DNA from: an uncultured Erysipelotrichales bacterium
GTDB lineage: Bacteria; Bacillota_I; Bacilli_A; Erysipelotrichales; Coprobacillaceae
Length of the DNA: 7,616 nucleotides
Assembly (NCBI GenBank): GCA_910579135.1
Contig: CAJTTM010000059.1
Span: forward strand, 1 to 7,616
Direction: 5' to 3'
Positions 1 to 6,905 of the stretch are shown here, one piece after another. A model generated the notes under the pieces. It saw only the letters and a program-made list of their open reading frames with translations. It did no database searches and was not told where the DNA came from. How positions within the stretch are numbered: position 1 is the first letter of the stretch; each line of letters starts with the position of its first letter. Made by a program: the position numbers and the translations under genes.

Positions 1-1
1 A

Positions 2-20
2 GCAGTTCAACTTTAACTGC
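2..20. other. Short hairpin at the left edge
   Basis: GCAGTT (2-7) and AACTGC (15-20) are perfect 6-bp inverted arms around a 7-base loop. No T-run follows on the plus strand, and the minus-strand flank lies outside the window, so I cannot say whether this is a terminator. It sits 10 bases from a second, longer hairpin at 31-55. Confidence 0.4.
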
Positions 21-55
21 ATAAAGAAAATGAAGTTGTCTATTCGACAACTTCA
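21..55 (-). terminator. Probable rho-independent terminator, minus strand
   Basis: TGAAGTTGTC (31-40) pairs perfectly with GACAACTTCA (46-55) around the 5-base loop TATTC. Read on the minus strand the stem is followed by TTTTCTTTAT (30-21), a usable T-run. On the plus strand the following bases are A-rich, which is weaker. It lies about 175 bases past the glycosidase stop, behind a closer terminator at 180-209. It may instead belong to the possible insertion-sequence end at 70-105 and act as a barrier at that element's border. Confidence 0.55.
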
Positions 56-69
56 ATAAAAACAATTTT

Positions 70-105
70 AATTATTTCACCTATCTACTTGACAGGGGCG
101 GCTCA
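70..105. mobile_element. Possible end of an IS3-family insertion sequence
   Basis: Read on the minus strand from 105, the sequence begins TGAGCCGCCCCTGTC and continues with AAGTAGATAGG. It is the only GC-rich patch in an otherwise very AT-rich non-coding stretch. A terminal inverted repeat starting with TG and containing a CCCCTGTCAAGT-like core resembles, from memory, ends of IS150-group IS3 elements in Firmicutes. The element would extend leftward out of the window. No transposase reading frame can be confirmed: 1-24 reads SSSTLTA then stop in one plus frame, too short to judge. The other end and any target duplication are not visible. Confidence 0.35.
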
Positions 106-179
106 TTTTATATATTAAAATCATTATATTTTATTTTTGTATTATTACTTCTAACTATTTTTTATTTATTATAAGTTAA

Positions 180-209
180 AAACGGATTAGCAAATCTACT
201 AAACCGTTT
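180..209 (-). terminator. Rho-independent terminator of the PTS/glycosidase operon
   Basis: On the minus strand AAACGG (209-204) and TTAG (202-199) pair with CTAA (190-187) and CCGTTT (185-180), with a single T-T mismatch and an 8-base loop. The stem runs into TTTTTAAC. It starts 21 bases after the glycosidase stop codon, the position expected for the operon's main terminator. Confidence 0.75.
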
Positions 210-230
210 GAATTATTAATCATATTTAAA

Positions 231-1661
231 TTATAAATCCTTACCTTGATTTTTAATCACATCTTGATACCAATAGAAAGAATCTTTCTTATATCTTGAT
301 AAATCTCCACTACCATCATCATGTTTATCCACATAAATAAAACCATATCTTTTTTTCATTTCTCCTGTAGTGGCTGACACAAGATCTATAGGTCCCCACA
401 TAAGATAGCCAAAGCATTCTACATGATCTTCAAGTATAGCTTTTTTCATTTCACTAAAATGTGCAGATAAATATTCAATCCTATAATCATCATGAATTTT
501 TCCATCAACCATTTCATCAACTGCACCTATTCCATTTTCTGTTACTATAATAGGTAAACCATACTTACGGTATGTATAATTAAGAAGATATCTAAGTCCT
601 ATTGGATCTATAGCCCAACCCCATTTACTTTGTTTTAAATATGGATTTTGTGCTCCACCCCATAATGACTCATTTTCATCACTACTATATTCTGATTTTG
701 ATACTTCTGTTGAATAATAATTCATTCCTATAAAATCAAGAGTTCCATTTTGAAAAGCTTGTTCATCTTCTTCATTAATATCTATATGAATATTATATTC
801 TTCATACTCTTTCACTTTATATTTTGGAAATTTTCCATTACACATAGCATCTATTTGATAAAAATCTCTATCCATATCTTTAAATGCTTTCATAACATTC
901 ATTGGATGGCAATCTCTTGGATACATAGGTGTAATCCCAAACACACAACCTACTTGATTATTTGAATCTATATCTCTAATAAGTTTCACTGCTTTTACAC
1001 TGGCAAGTGTCATATTGTATCCTATTTTTGCAAGAACTTCTTTTTTATTTCCATTAATTTCACTATACTTGAGTCCTGCAATAATATATGTAAAAATATC
1101 GGACGCTTCTGTTTGTGGATCAATATGATTCATTTCATTAAATGTTACCCAGTATTTCACTTTACCTTTTAAAGCAGTAACAACTGTTTCTACATATTTC
1201 AAATAAAAATCAATAAGTTTTCTATTTGTCCATGATCCATATTCTCTAACTAAATGAATAGGCATCTCAAAATGATATAATGTCACAATAGGTTCAATTT
1301 GATAATCTAATAAAGTTTGAATAACATCTTGATAATACTCTATTCCCTTTTGATTAGGCATATCCTCATCACCATAAGGATAAATTCTTGACCAATCAAT
1401 AGATATTCTTAAAGCCTTAAATCCCATTTGAGCAAATAATGTAATATCTTCTTTATATCTATGATAAAAATCAATTCCATCATGAGAAGGATATTTTTTA
1501 TCCTTCTCTAACTCTTGGGTAAATTGTCTTGGCACTTTATAACTTCCTGAAGTTGCATAGTCCATGATACCCGGCCCTTTACCATCCTCTTGCCATGCTC
1601 CCTCACATTGATGGGCTGCAATACTGCCACCCCATAAAAAATCATTTGGAAATTTATTCAT
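231..1661 (-). CDS. 6-phospho-beta-glucosidase (glycoside hydrolase family 1)
   Basis: Cytoplasmic GH1 enzyme expected to hydrolyse the phosphorylated disaccharide delivered by the adjacent PTS permease into glucose 6-phosphate and an aglycone or sugar. Numbered from the ATG at 1661 it has 476 residues, normal for the family. The N-terminal FPNDFLWGGS block, the acid/base motif TFNEM (E176), the nucleophile motif VTENG (E375) and the C-terminal KRYGFIYVD block are all present. Lys437 and Tyr439 in that block match the phosphate-binding pair of phospho-glycosidases, and T431 falls where a Ser is often found. Start choice: a GTG at 1670 is in frame, but it lies inside the Shine-Dalgarno-like AAAGGGTGA, which is 5 bases from the ATG at 1661. 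The ribosome binding site overlaps the permease stop codon, so the two genes are tightly coupled. Exact substrate (cellobiose, arbutin/salicin or another) cannot be read from sequence. Confidence 0.93.
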   Translation of the reverse strand: MNKFPNDFLWGGSIAAHQCEGAWQEDGKGPGIMDYATSGSYKVPRQFTQELEKDKKYPSHDGIDFYHRYKEDITLFAQMGFKALRISIDWSRIYPYGDEDMPNQKGIEYYQDVIQTLLDYQIEPIVTLYHFEMPIHLVREYGSWTNRKLIDFYLKYVETVVTALKGKVKYWVTFNEMNHIDPQTEASDIFTYIIAGLKYSEINGNKKEVLAKIGYNMTLASVKAVKLIRDIDSNNQVGCVFGITPMYPRDCHPMNVMKAFKDMDRDFYQIDAMCNGKFPKYKVKEYEEYNIHIDINEEDEQAFQNGTLDFIGMNYYSTEVSKSEYSSDENESLWGGAQNPYLKQSKWGWAIDPIGLRYLLNYTYRKYGLPIIVTENGIGAVDEMVDGKIHDDYRIEYLSAHFSEMKKAILEDHVECFGYLMWGPIDLVSATTGEMKKRYGFIYVDKHDDGSGDLSRYKKDSFYWYQDVIKNQGKDL

Positions 1662-1673
1662 ATATTTCACCCT

Positions 1674-3263
1674 TTATTCAATAATTTCTTCTGACAATAC
1701 TTCTTGAGATTCACTTAATTCTTTTTCATATTGTTGTTTATCAGCAACTCTAAAGAATGGATAATAAACAATGACTGAAATAACAATAACTAATACTGAC
1801 CATATTGTTGTTGATAATGCTCCGCTTGTCATTAAGAATCCAATCAATATAGGTGGTGTTGTCCAAGGAACCATTGATACAGTCGGCATAGCAATAATAC
1901 CAGTCTCCATCAATAAGATTGTTGATCCTGCTAATATTCCAGGTAATACAACAAATGGGAATAAGAATATTGGATTAAAACAAATTGGTGTACCAAAAAT
2001 AATTGGTTCATTAATATTAAAGATACCTGGCCCAATTGACATTCTTCCTAAAGTCTTAAAGTACTTACTTTTAGCAACAAATGACATCAAAATCATTAAA
2101 CCGATAGTTGCTCCTGTACCTCCAGCCCAAATCAATACATCTGTTCCATAAGTTGCTCCATAAATAGCTGCTCCACCAGCTCTAATTGCTTTTTCATTTG
2201 CAATTCCATTAGCTAGTAAGAATGGATAAGCAACATCACATACAACCGCTGAGTTAATACCACAGAAAAATACTAATCCCATTAAACTATGATATAATGC
2301 GTATCCCCAAGGTGTCTTTAATAGATTTGACACTGGTGACATAAGAGTTGACATAAACGTATTTAAGTTAAATCCTAATACAACGGCAATTACACCAAAG
2401 ATGATGAAAACAACAGATGCTGGAATTAAAGATGAGAATGAATCACTAACTGCTGGTGGTACACCATCAGGCATCTTAATTCCCCATCCCTTTAATTCAA
2501 ATAACGATAAAATACGGACTGTTACTAATCCAACAACAATTGATGTTAGTAATCCTGAAGTCCCAAATCCTGCAACATCAATTCCAACTTCTGGATTATA
2601 TTGTGTTAAACAAAATGCTCCTATTGATGTCACTGTATTTGTCCATTTATTTGCTTGATAAGCTTCTGCTCCAAAATAACCAGTTGCTCCTGCAACAAAC
2701 AAAGCTAAAATTCCTGTTGTACATGCATTCACTGCATAAAGAAATGGTGCAGCTGGTTCAAAAAACTTTTGTAATGGTTCAAATGGAAGTTCTGGTAATA
2801 AAATTGTAATACTTCCAATAATTAATAATGCCATAGCAGAGCACATTGCATTACGAATAATTGTTAATGTCCTATTACTCCCAAATTTTAATGCATATGG
2901 CATAATTTTTTGTTCAATAAATCCTGATATACGATCCATTTTCATTTCCTCCTGCTCAAGTTCGATTTTCTTCAATGCCCTAAATAGCACTGACTTTCCA
3001 TTCATTTTCCCGTATTCTTTATGGCCGATAAGTAATACTGGGATAGATAAAGGTTTTGCAATAGATATAATTCTTTCAAATTCATGAGTACATTGAGGTG
3101 CAATTAAAATAATATCTGCTTTAGCAGCATATTGTTCTATTTGAAATGCTCCTACTGATGCAATAGCACACTCTATATCCAATTCTTCTGCAACCTGTCT
3201 CATATTTTGTACTAAAATGCTAGATGACATTCCTGCGGAACAACATAATAGAATTTTCTTCAT
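1674..3263 (-). CDS. PTS permease, fused EIIB-EIIC, lactose/cellobiose family
   Basis: Membrane sugar transporter of 529 residues that imports and phosphorylates a disaccharide. Residues 1-100 form a lactose/cellobiose-type EIIB with the active-site motif CSAGMSSS (phospho-Cys C8; C7 is adjacent). A charged linker (about 101-115) leads into EIIC (about 116-505), which has many hydrophobic segments, KMPDGVPPAVS (263-273), FNINEP (415-420, catalytic-site Glu E419), and the family C-terminus PWTTPPILIGF...YYPFF. The usual domain order in this family is separate IIB and IIC genes or IIC-IIB fusions, so B-first is less common. At 337 there is Asn in GINS, where the family usually shows GIHG. No EIIA is encoded in the fusion or nearby. 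The start ATG follows AGGTAG with 5-base spacing. The gene begins 79 bases after the regulator and ends 12 bases before the glycosidase ATG. Sugar specificity is inferred from the glycosidase next door. Confidence 0.92.
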   Translation of the reverse strand: MKKILLCCSAGMSSSILVQNMRQVAEELDIECAIASVGAFQIEQYAAKADIILIAPQCTHEFERIISIAKPLSIPVLLIGHKEYGKMNGKSVLFRALKKIELEQEEMKMDRISGFIEQKIMPYALKFGSNRTLTIIRNAMCSAMALLIIGSITILLPELPFEPLQKFFEPAAPFLYAVNACTTGILALFVAGATGYFGAEAYQANKWTNTVTSIGAFCLTQYNPEVGIDVAGFGTSGLLTSIVVGLVTVRILSLFELKGWGIKMPDGVPPAVSDSFSSLIPASVVFIIFGVIAVVLGFNLNTFMSTLMSPVSNLLKTPWGYALYHSLMGLVFFCGINSAVVCDVAYPFLLANGIANEKAIRAGGAAIYGATYGTDVLIWAGGTGATIGLMILMSFVAKSKYFKTLGRMSIGPGIFNINEPIIFGTPICFNPIFLFPFVVLPGILAGSTILLMETGIIAMPTVSMVPWTTPPILIGFLMTSGALSTTIWSVLVIVISVIVYYPFFRVADKQQYEKELSESQEVLSEEIIE

Positions 3264-3280
3264 TGCTTCTACCTACCTTT

Positions 3281-3308
3281 ATTTTACTTATTTTTTAAAA
3301 TACTTAAA
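3281..3308 (-). promoter_or_regulatory. Candidate promoter for the PTS permease operon
   Basis: TAAAAT (3286-3281) matches the -10 consensus at 5 of 6 bases, and a poor -35-like TTTAAG (3308-3303) sits 16 bases upstream. A weak -35 next to a palindrome at 3317-3339 fits an activator-dependent promoter. The predicted start site would fall close to the ribosome binding site, giving a very short leader, which lowers my confidence. Confidence 0.4.
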
Positions 3309-3316
3309 TCGAACTT

Positions 3317-3339
3317 ATTTCCTTTATACAAGAGGAAAT
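3317..3339. promoter_or_regulatory. Palindromic operator candidate, permease copy
   Basis: On the minus strand, ATTTCCTCTT is followed after 4 bases by the imperfect mirror AAAGGAAAT. The 23-bp element has the same length as the one at 5355-5377 and agrees with it at 19 of 23 positions, with differences confined to the centre. It ends 31 bp before the -10-like hexamer of the permease. No T-run follows, so it is not a terminator. Most likely the binding site of the PRD regulator, by inference from position and duplication. Confidence 0.6.
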
Positions 3340-3342
3340 GAA

Positions 3343-5301
3343 TCAACCAAATAAAACATCTATATCATTTTCTTTTTGCTCCTCAGCAATTCTTTTTAAA
3401 ATATTTTTTAAACATTGAAGTGATAAATCACTTTCTAATTCTTGCATTGCTTTTTGATTAAAGACTAAAGAAGATAATGTTTCATGTAATAAGCCTAGAG
3501 CTTCTTTTGAATCTTTTTGAACACTTAATAAAAATATATATTTAACATTTTGATGTTTCCATTTGACTGCTTTCTTTAAAATACCTACTGCTACAAAAGT
3601 CTCATCTGTCAATGGTTTCATAGGATGAGGCATCGCAATAGCATTTCCAAATTCTGTTACAGAAAATCTTTCTCTTTTTAAAACTTCTTCTTCAAAGTTT
3701 TGGGGAATTCTTTTCACTAAAGATATTCTTTGACACATTTCATGTATTAAACCATCCTTTGTTTTACCTTCTAAATCTGTAAATAATAATTCTTCTTGAA
3801 AATATTTATCTACAAACGATAATTCTTCATTTTGTGATAAAAATGCATCACTTAATGAAATCATATCTTGATCATTTAAGAAATATTGAACATGTATCGC
3901 TGGTATTTCTGTTTGAAAGGGAATAGGTACTGTACTTAATATAAAATCATATGCTGATTGATCAATATTTGATAGTTCATATAATTCTGTCACATAGATA
4001 CTATTAATGTTATCTTTAAATCTTTGTTTCACTTTATATAATAATATTTGTGAACTTCCCATGCCACTTGCACAAATAATAATCACATTCTTTTTAGGTC
4101 CATTTTTTTGATATCTTTCTATAGCTAATGCAAAATGCAAGGCAATATAGCCTATTTCATTTTCACTCACCGTCTTTTGAATATATGATTGAATAATATG
4201 TGCAGCTGATATGCTAATTTCAAAAGCTAAAGGATTTTCAGATTTAATTTGCTGTAACAATGGATTTTGTATAACCATTCCATATTTCAAACGATTCATC
4301 ATGGGTTGTAAGTGTAGTGATAATGATGTATACAAATCTAAATCCGATACAAAATCCATACCAAATTTATCATTAATATCCTTCATAATCTGATTAACTA
4401 ATTCCTCATATTCTTGATTCATATATAAAGTATTCGAATTATATTGCACTGCCTTTTTTCCAGATAAATGCATAGCTATATAATAAATTTCAATCTTAGG
4501 AAAATGAACTTCAAACCTTTGTTCTAACTTTTGGCACAAAATTTTCGCAACCTCATATTCTCGACTATACTCAATATCATTATCATATTCACAAGGTATT
4601 GACTTTGAATCCTCTTTTAATCTCAATAATGCAATCATAATATGGATAACAAGATTTTGAAAACCTATATCCGTTAATTTAAATCTTTCATTAACCATAG
4701 TATCATACAAAATAGTAGAAATTTCTTCTTGTTGTTTTGTAGATGTTGTTTGTGATAAATAAGCCCCATCATCTTTTGTCCCATGATAAAAATATTGTGA
4801 TATACATAATCTTTTATGAAACTCACTTCCTTCTATTTTCAATCCATAAGACGGCTTTGTTTCTAAAGTCAAATGAAAATACTTAAGTTTTTCTCTTACT
4901 TCTTTTAAATCACTACTCAATGTAGAACGGCTTACAAAAATACGTTCACAAATATCTTCCATTTTTATATAATCTTCTTCAGTTAGAAACATTCTTATCA
5001 AATAATGTACCCTATCCTCTGGAAAAATAGGAATTAACATTTGATCTTCTGAGTTCTTCTTTAACATATTTTCTAAATAATCATAATATTTTTTCTCATC
5101 CCTAATAACAAGTTCATATCCTATCGCATGTTTAGAAACAATTTCCATACCATGTTGATAAAGATGTTCCTTATATTCCCTTAAATCATTTCTTAAAGTT
5201 CTTACTGTAATACCAAGTTGTTGACTTAACTCTGGTCCACTCATTGGAGCACTTGCATGACTTAAAATTTTTATTGTTTCTATCATTCTTTTATTTTCCA
5301 T
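3343..5301 (-). CDS. PRD-containing transcriptional activator, LicR/MtlR type
   Basis: Multi-domain regulator (652 residues from the ATG at 5301) that reads PTS phosphorylation state. In order: an N-terminal HTH (about 5-62; GPELSQQLGITVRTLRNDL), a second Mga-like HTH (about 96-157; ERIFVSRSTLSSDL), PRD1 with H220 and H278, PRD2 with H330 and H389, an EIIB-like domain with CASGMGSS (C410), and a fructose/mannitol-type EIIA domain with AMPHP (H559). All usual phosphorylation residues are present, so it looks functional. The HTH domains place it with DNA-binding activators (LicR, MtlR, ManR) rather than RNA-binding BglG antiterminators. In this class EIIB/PRD phosphorylation by EI/HPr and the cognate permease tunes activity. 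Start choice: a GTG at 5310 is in frame but forms part of AGGTGA, which serves the ATG at 5301 with 5-base spacing. The gene lies directly upstream of the permease it presumably controls, and may also be cotranscribed with it since no terminator separates them. Confidence 0.92.
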   Translation of the reverse strand: MENKRMIETIKILSHASAPMSGPELSQQLGITVRTLRNDLREYKEHLYQHGMEIVSKHAIGYELVIRDEKKYYDYLENMLKKNSEDQMLIPIFPEDRVHYLIRMFLTEEDYIKMEDICERIFVSRSTLSSDLKEVREKLKYFHLTLETKPSYGLKIEGSEFHKRLCISQYFYHGTKDDGAYLSQTTSTKQQEEISTILYDTMVNERFKLTDIGFQNLVIHIMIALLRLKEDSKSIPCEYDNDIEYSREYEVAKILCQKLEQRFEVHFPKIEIYYIAMHLSGKKAVQYNSNTLYMNQEYEELVNQIMKDINDKFGMDFVSDLDLYTSLSLHLQPMMNRLKYGMVIQNPLLQQIKSENPLAFEISISAAHIIQSYIQKTVSENEIGYIALHFALAIERYQKNGPKKNVIIICASGMGSSQILLYKVKQRFKDNINSIYVTELYELSNIDQSAYDFILSTVPIPFQTEIPAIHVQYFLNDQDMISLSDAFLSQNEELSFVDKYFQEELLFTDLEGKTKDGLIHEMCQRISLVKRIPQNFEEEVLKRERFSVTEFGNAIAMPHPMKPLTDETFVAVGILKKAVKWKHQNVKYIFLLSVQKDSKEALGLLHETLSSLVFNQKAMQELESDLSLQCLKNILKRIAEEQKENDIDVLFG

Positions 5302-5317
5302 ACTATTCACCTATTTT

Positions 5318-5347
5318 ATTATAACCTTTTTCAACATTTATCTACAA
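5318..5347 (-). promoter_or_regulatory. Candidate promoter of the PRD regulator
   Basis: A perfect TATAAT (5323-5318) is preceded, 18 bases upstream, by the weak -35-like TTGTAG (5347-5342). The palindrome at 5355-5377 lies just upstream of this -35. The -10 is only 6 bases from the AGGTGA ribosome binding site, so the leader would be almost absent. The hexamer is strong but the assignment remains tentative. Confidence 0.45.
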
Positions 5348-5354
5348 ACATTCT

Positions 5355-5377
5355 ATTTCCTCTTTTTAAGAGGAAAT
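5355..5377. promoter_or_regulatory. Palindromic operator candidate, regulator copy
   Basis: ATTTCCTCTT (5355-5364) and AAGAGGAAAT (5368-5377) are perfect inverted arms around a TTT centre; one more T-A pair extends the symmetry to 5354 and 5378. It lies 32 bp before the TATAAT of the regulator and matches the element upstream of the permease. There is no T-run after it on the minus strand. The arrangement suggests that the regulator controls its own expression and that of the permease from the same operator. Confidence 0.65.
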
Positions 5378-5404
5378 AAAAAAGTGCCTCATCAAAAGCA
5401 CTTT
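5374..5404 (-). terminator. Rho-independent terminator of exoA
   Basis: On the minus strand AAAGTGC (5404-5398) pairs with GCACTTT (5387-5381) around a 10-base loop and continues into TTTATTT. The stem begins inside the exoA stop codon region: the TAA at 5405-5403 shares two bases with the stem. The T-run merges into the outer arm of the palindrome at 5355-5377. Confidence 0.8.
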
Positions 5405-6152
5405 AAAAAATTTCTATTCCCACAGGACAATGGTCTGATCCTAAAACATCTGTATAAATATAAGCATCCTTAATCTGATCTTTTAAATCATCAGAAGTCA
5501 AAAAATAATCAATACGCCATCCTGCATTTTTCTCTCTTGCTTTAAACATATATGACCACCATGAATAAGTTTCTTTATCAGGATATTTATATCTAAAACT
5601 ATCAATCCAACCACTATTCAATAATTCACTCATTTTACCTCTTTCCTCATCAGTAAATCCTGAGTTATTATGATTTGTTTTATCATTTTTTAAATCTATC
5701 TCTTGATGTGCAACATTCATATCTCCACAAACAATAACAGATTTCTTTTCTTTAAGAGAATTTAAATAATCCCTAAAATCATCTTCCCAAAGTTGACGAT
5801 AATCTAATCTTTCTAATCCTCTTTTAGAATTAGGAGTATATACAGTTACAAAAAAGTAATCTTCATACTCCAAAGTAATCACTCTACCCTCTTGATCATG
5901 TTCTTCTTTACCAATACCATAAGTCACATGAAGAGGCTTTTTCTTTGTATAAATAGCTGTACCACTATATCCTTTTTTAACAGCATCATTAAAATAAGAA
6001 GTATATCCTTCAAATTCTAAATCAATCTGATCTTTTTGGAGTTTTGTTTCTTGAATCGCAAATATATCTGCATCCATTTGATTAAAAAAATCACTAAAGC
6101 CTTTCTTTACACAAGCTCTAAGCCCATTCACATTCCATGATATAAATAACAT
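5403..6152 (-). CDS. exoA: Exodeoxyribonuclease III / AP endonuclease
   Basis: DNA base-excision repair nuclease that cleaves at abasic sites and removes 3' blocking groups. Its 249 residues match the usual length of this exonuclease/endonuclease/phosphatase-fold enzyme. Catalytic and metal-binding motifs are all visible: SWNVNG (N7, N9), QETK (E35), VYTPN (Y105), GDMN (D144, N146), WRIDYF (D215) and the terminal SDH (D240, H241). The start ATG is preceded by TAAGGAG with 5-base spacing; the TAA is the stop codon of the upstream GyrI-like gene, so translation is probably coupled. A terminator follows immediately. Confidence 0.96.
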   Translation of the reverse strand: MLFISWNVNGLRACVKKGFSDFFNQMDADIFAIQETKLQKDQIDLEFEGYTSYFNDAVKKGYSGTAIYTKKKPLHVTYGIGKEEHDQEGRVITLEYEDYFFVTVYTPNSKRGLERLDYRQLWEDDFRDYLNSLKEKKSVIVCGDMNVAHQEIDLKNDKTNHNNSGFTDEERGKMSELLNSGWIDSFRYKYPDKETYSWWSYMFKAREKNAGWRIDYFLTSDDLKDQIKDAYIYTDVLGSDHCPVGIEIF

Positions 6153-6161
6153 ATATTCTCC

Positions 6162-6779
6162 TTATATTTGTTCATTAATTTCTATTGCATATCTTACTAT
6201 TGTTTTTAATTTGTCTTTTTCAACTTTTTCATAATCATTTAAATAGATTTCATGATGAAATCCAACTAATTTCATATTCTGTATAGTAATATATTCCATA
6301 ATTTCTTTTGTAGTATTAATTTCAGTATTATATGCACCTTTATGAAGCATTTGTACTGAAGGACCTTCCTTCATTGTTTTTAAATAAACATCCAAAATAT
6401 ATGGATTATCTTTTTTACTCATAACTTCTTCTTTTATTTCTTCAAAAACATCTTCATCTAAAACCTTAGGTTGAGCCATCATTAATGTAAATTTAATCAT
6501 TTTCTTTCTAGTTACATCAAATTGCTCATTGTCATATGTATCCCACAATCCCTCTAATGGTGATACAAGATATAAAAGATTTTTATTGATTTTATAGTAT
6601 TCCTTAATTGCCTTAGATAAAATACGTAAAGCTTGTGCTTTTAATCTAAATTCTTCAACATTAGGATTTCCTATACCATCAATCATAATAAAATTAAACT
6701 CTGGTACGTCAACTAAATTGATTCTTTTTGTAGAAGCATTATATACTTTCTTATATTCTCTTCTAATTCCTTCTTTCAC
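6162..6779 (-). CDS. GyrI-like small-molecule-binding domain protein
   Basis: Soluble 205-residue protein with the GyrI-like (SOUL/BRE-type) ligand-binding fold and no DNA-binding domain. Family landmarks: VPEFNFIMIDGIGNPN (25-40), SPLEGLW (73-79), VQMLHKGAYNTE (142-153) and FHHEIYLNDYEKVEKDKLKT (174-193), which together match stand-alone GyrI-like proteins in Firmicutes. Some members of this family hydrolyse cyclopropanoid DNA-alkylating compounds; whether this one does is not shown by the sequence. The start is GTG at 6779, with GGGAGG about 9 bases upstream; no better ATG is nearby. It ends 9 bases before exoA, with its stop codon inside the exoA ribosome binding site, so the pair is one operon. 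Confidence 0.88.
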   Translation of the reverse strand: MKEGIRREYKKVYNASTKRINLVDVPEFNFIMIDGIGNPNVEEFRLKAQALRILSKAIKEYYKINKNLLYLVSPLEGLWDTYDNEQFDVTRKKMIKFTLMMAQPKVLDEDVFEEIKEEVMSKKDNPYILDVYLKTMKEGPSVQMLHKGAYNTEINTTKEIMEYITIQNMKLVGFHHEIYLNDYEKVEKDKLKTIVRYAIEINEQI

Positions 6780-6803
6780 TACTTGGACCTCCCATCGCTA
6801 TAC

Positions 6804-6809
6804 ATTATA
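6804..6809 (-). promoter_or_regulatory. Probable -10 box for the gyrI-like/exoA operon
   Basis: A perfect TATAAT (6809-6804), preceded by TG, lies 24 bases before the GTG start and upstream of the GGGAGG ribosome binding site. The best -35 at the right distance (TAGCAA, 6832-6827) is poor, so only the -10 is called. Confidence 0.5.
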
Positions 6810-6905
6810 CATATTTTTTAGGATAATTGCTATAGTTTTAAATCTTTTTTGTCTTTTTATAAATATTTATTAACAAAAAAGAAAGATTTCATTTAAGGTA
6901 TATAT

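Noticed and set aside
1..24. C-terminus of a plus-strand transposase at the left edge
   Set aside because: Only seven or so codons are visible before a stop and three frames are possible; nothing distinguishes them.
1771..2151. A 126-codon plus-strand open frame opposite the permease gene
   Set aside because: It lies entirely antisense to conserved EIIC sequence, has no ribosome binding site or family resemblance, and is repetitive in Ile/Pro/Asn as expected of a shadow frame. The other plus-strand frames (750-965, 2401-2658, 2540-2809, 4211-4393, 7259-7525) fail for the same reason.
3317..3339. The palindrome as an RNA antitermination (RAT) target of a BglG-type protein
   Set aside because: There is no overlapping terminator with a T-run at either copy, both copies lie upstream of the likely -10 boxes, and the regulator has DNA-binding HTH domains rather than the RNA-binding domain of BglG.
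6840..6894. AT-rich stem-loop CTTTTTTGT / ACAAAAAAG with outer AAAT/ATTT in the intergenic gap
   Set aside because: The pairing is almost all A-T with a bulge and a 20-base loop. In such AT-rich DNA it is likely chance, and the hairpin at 6906-6954 is a better terminator.
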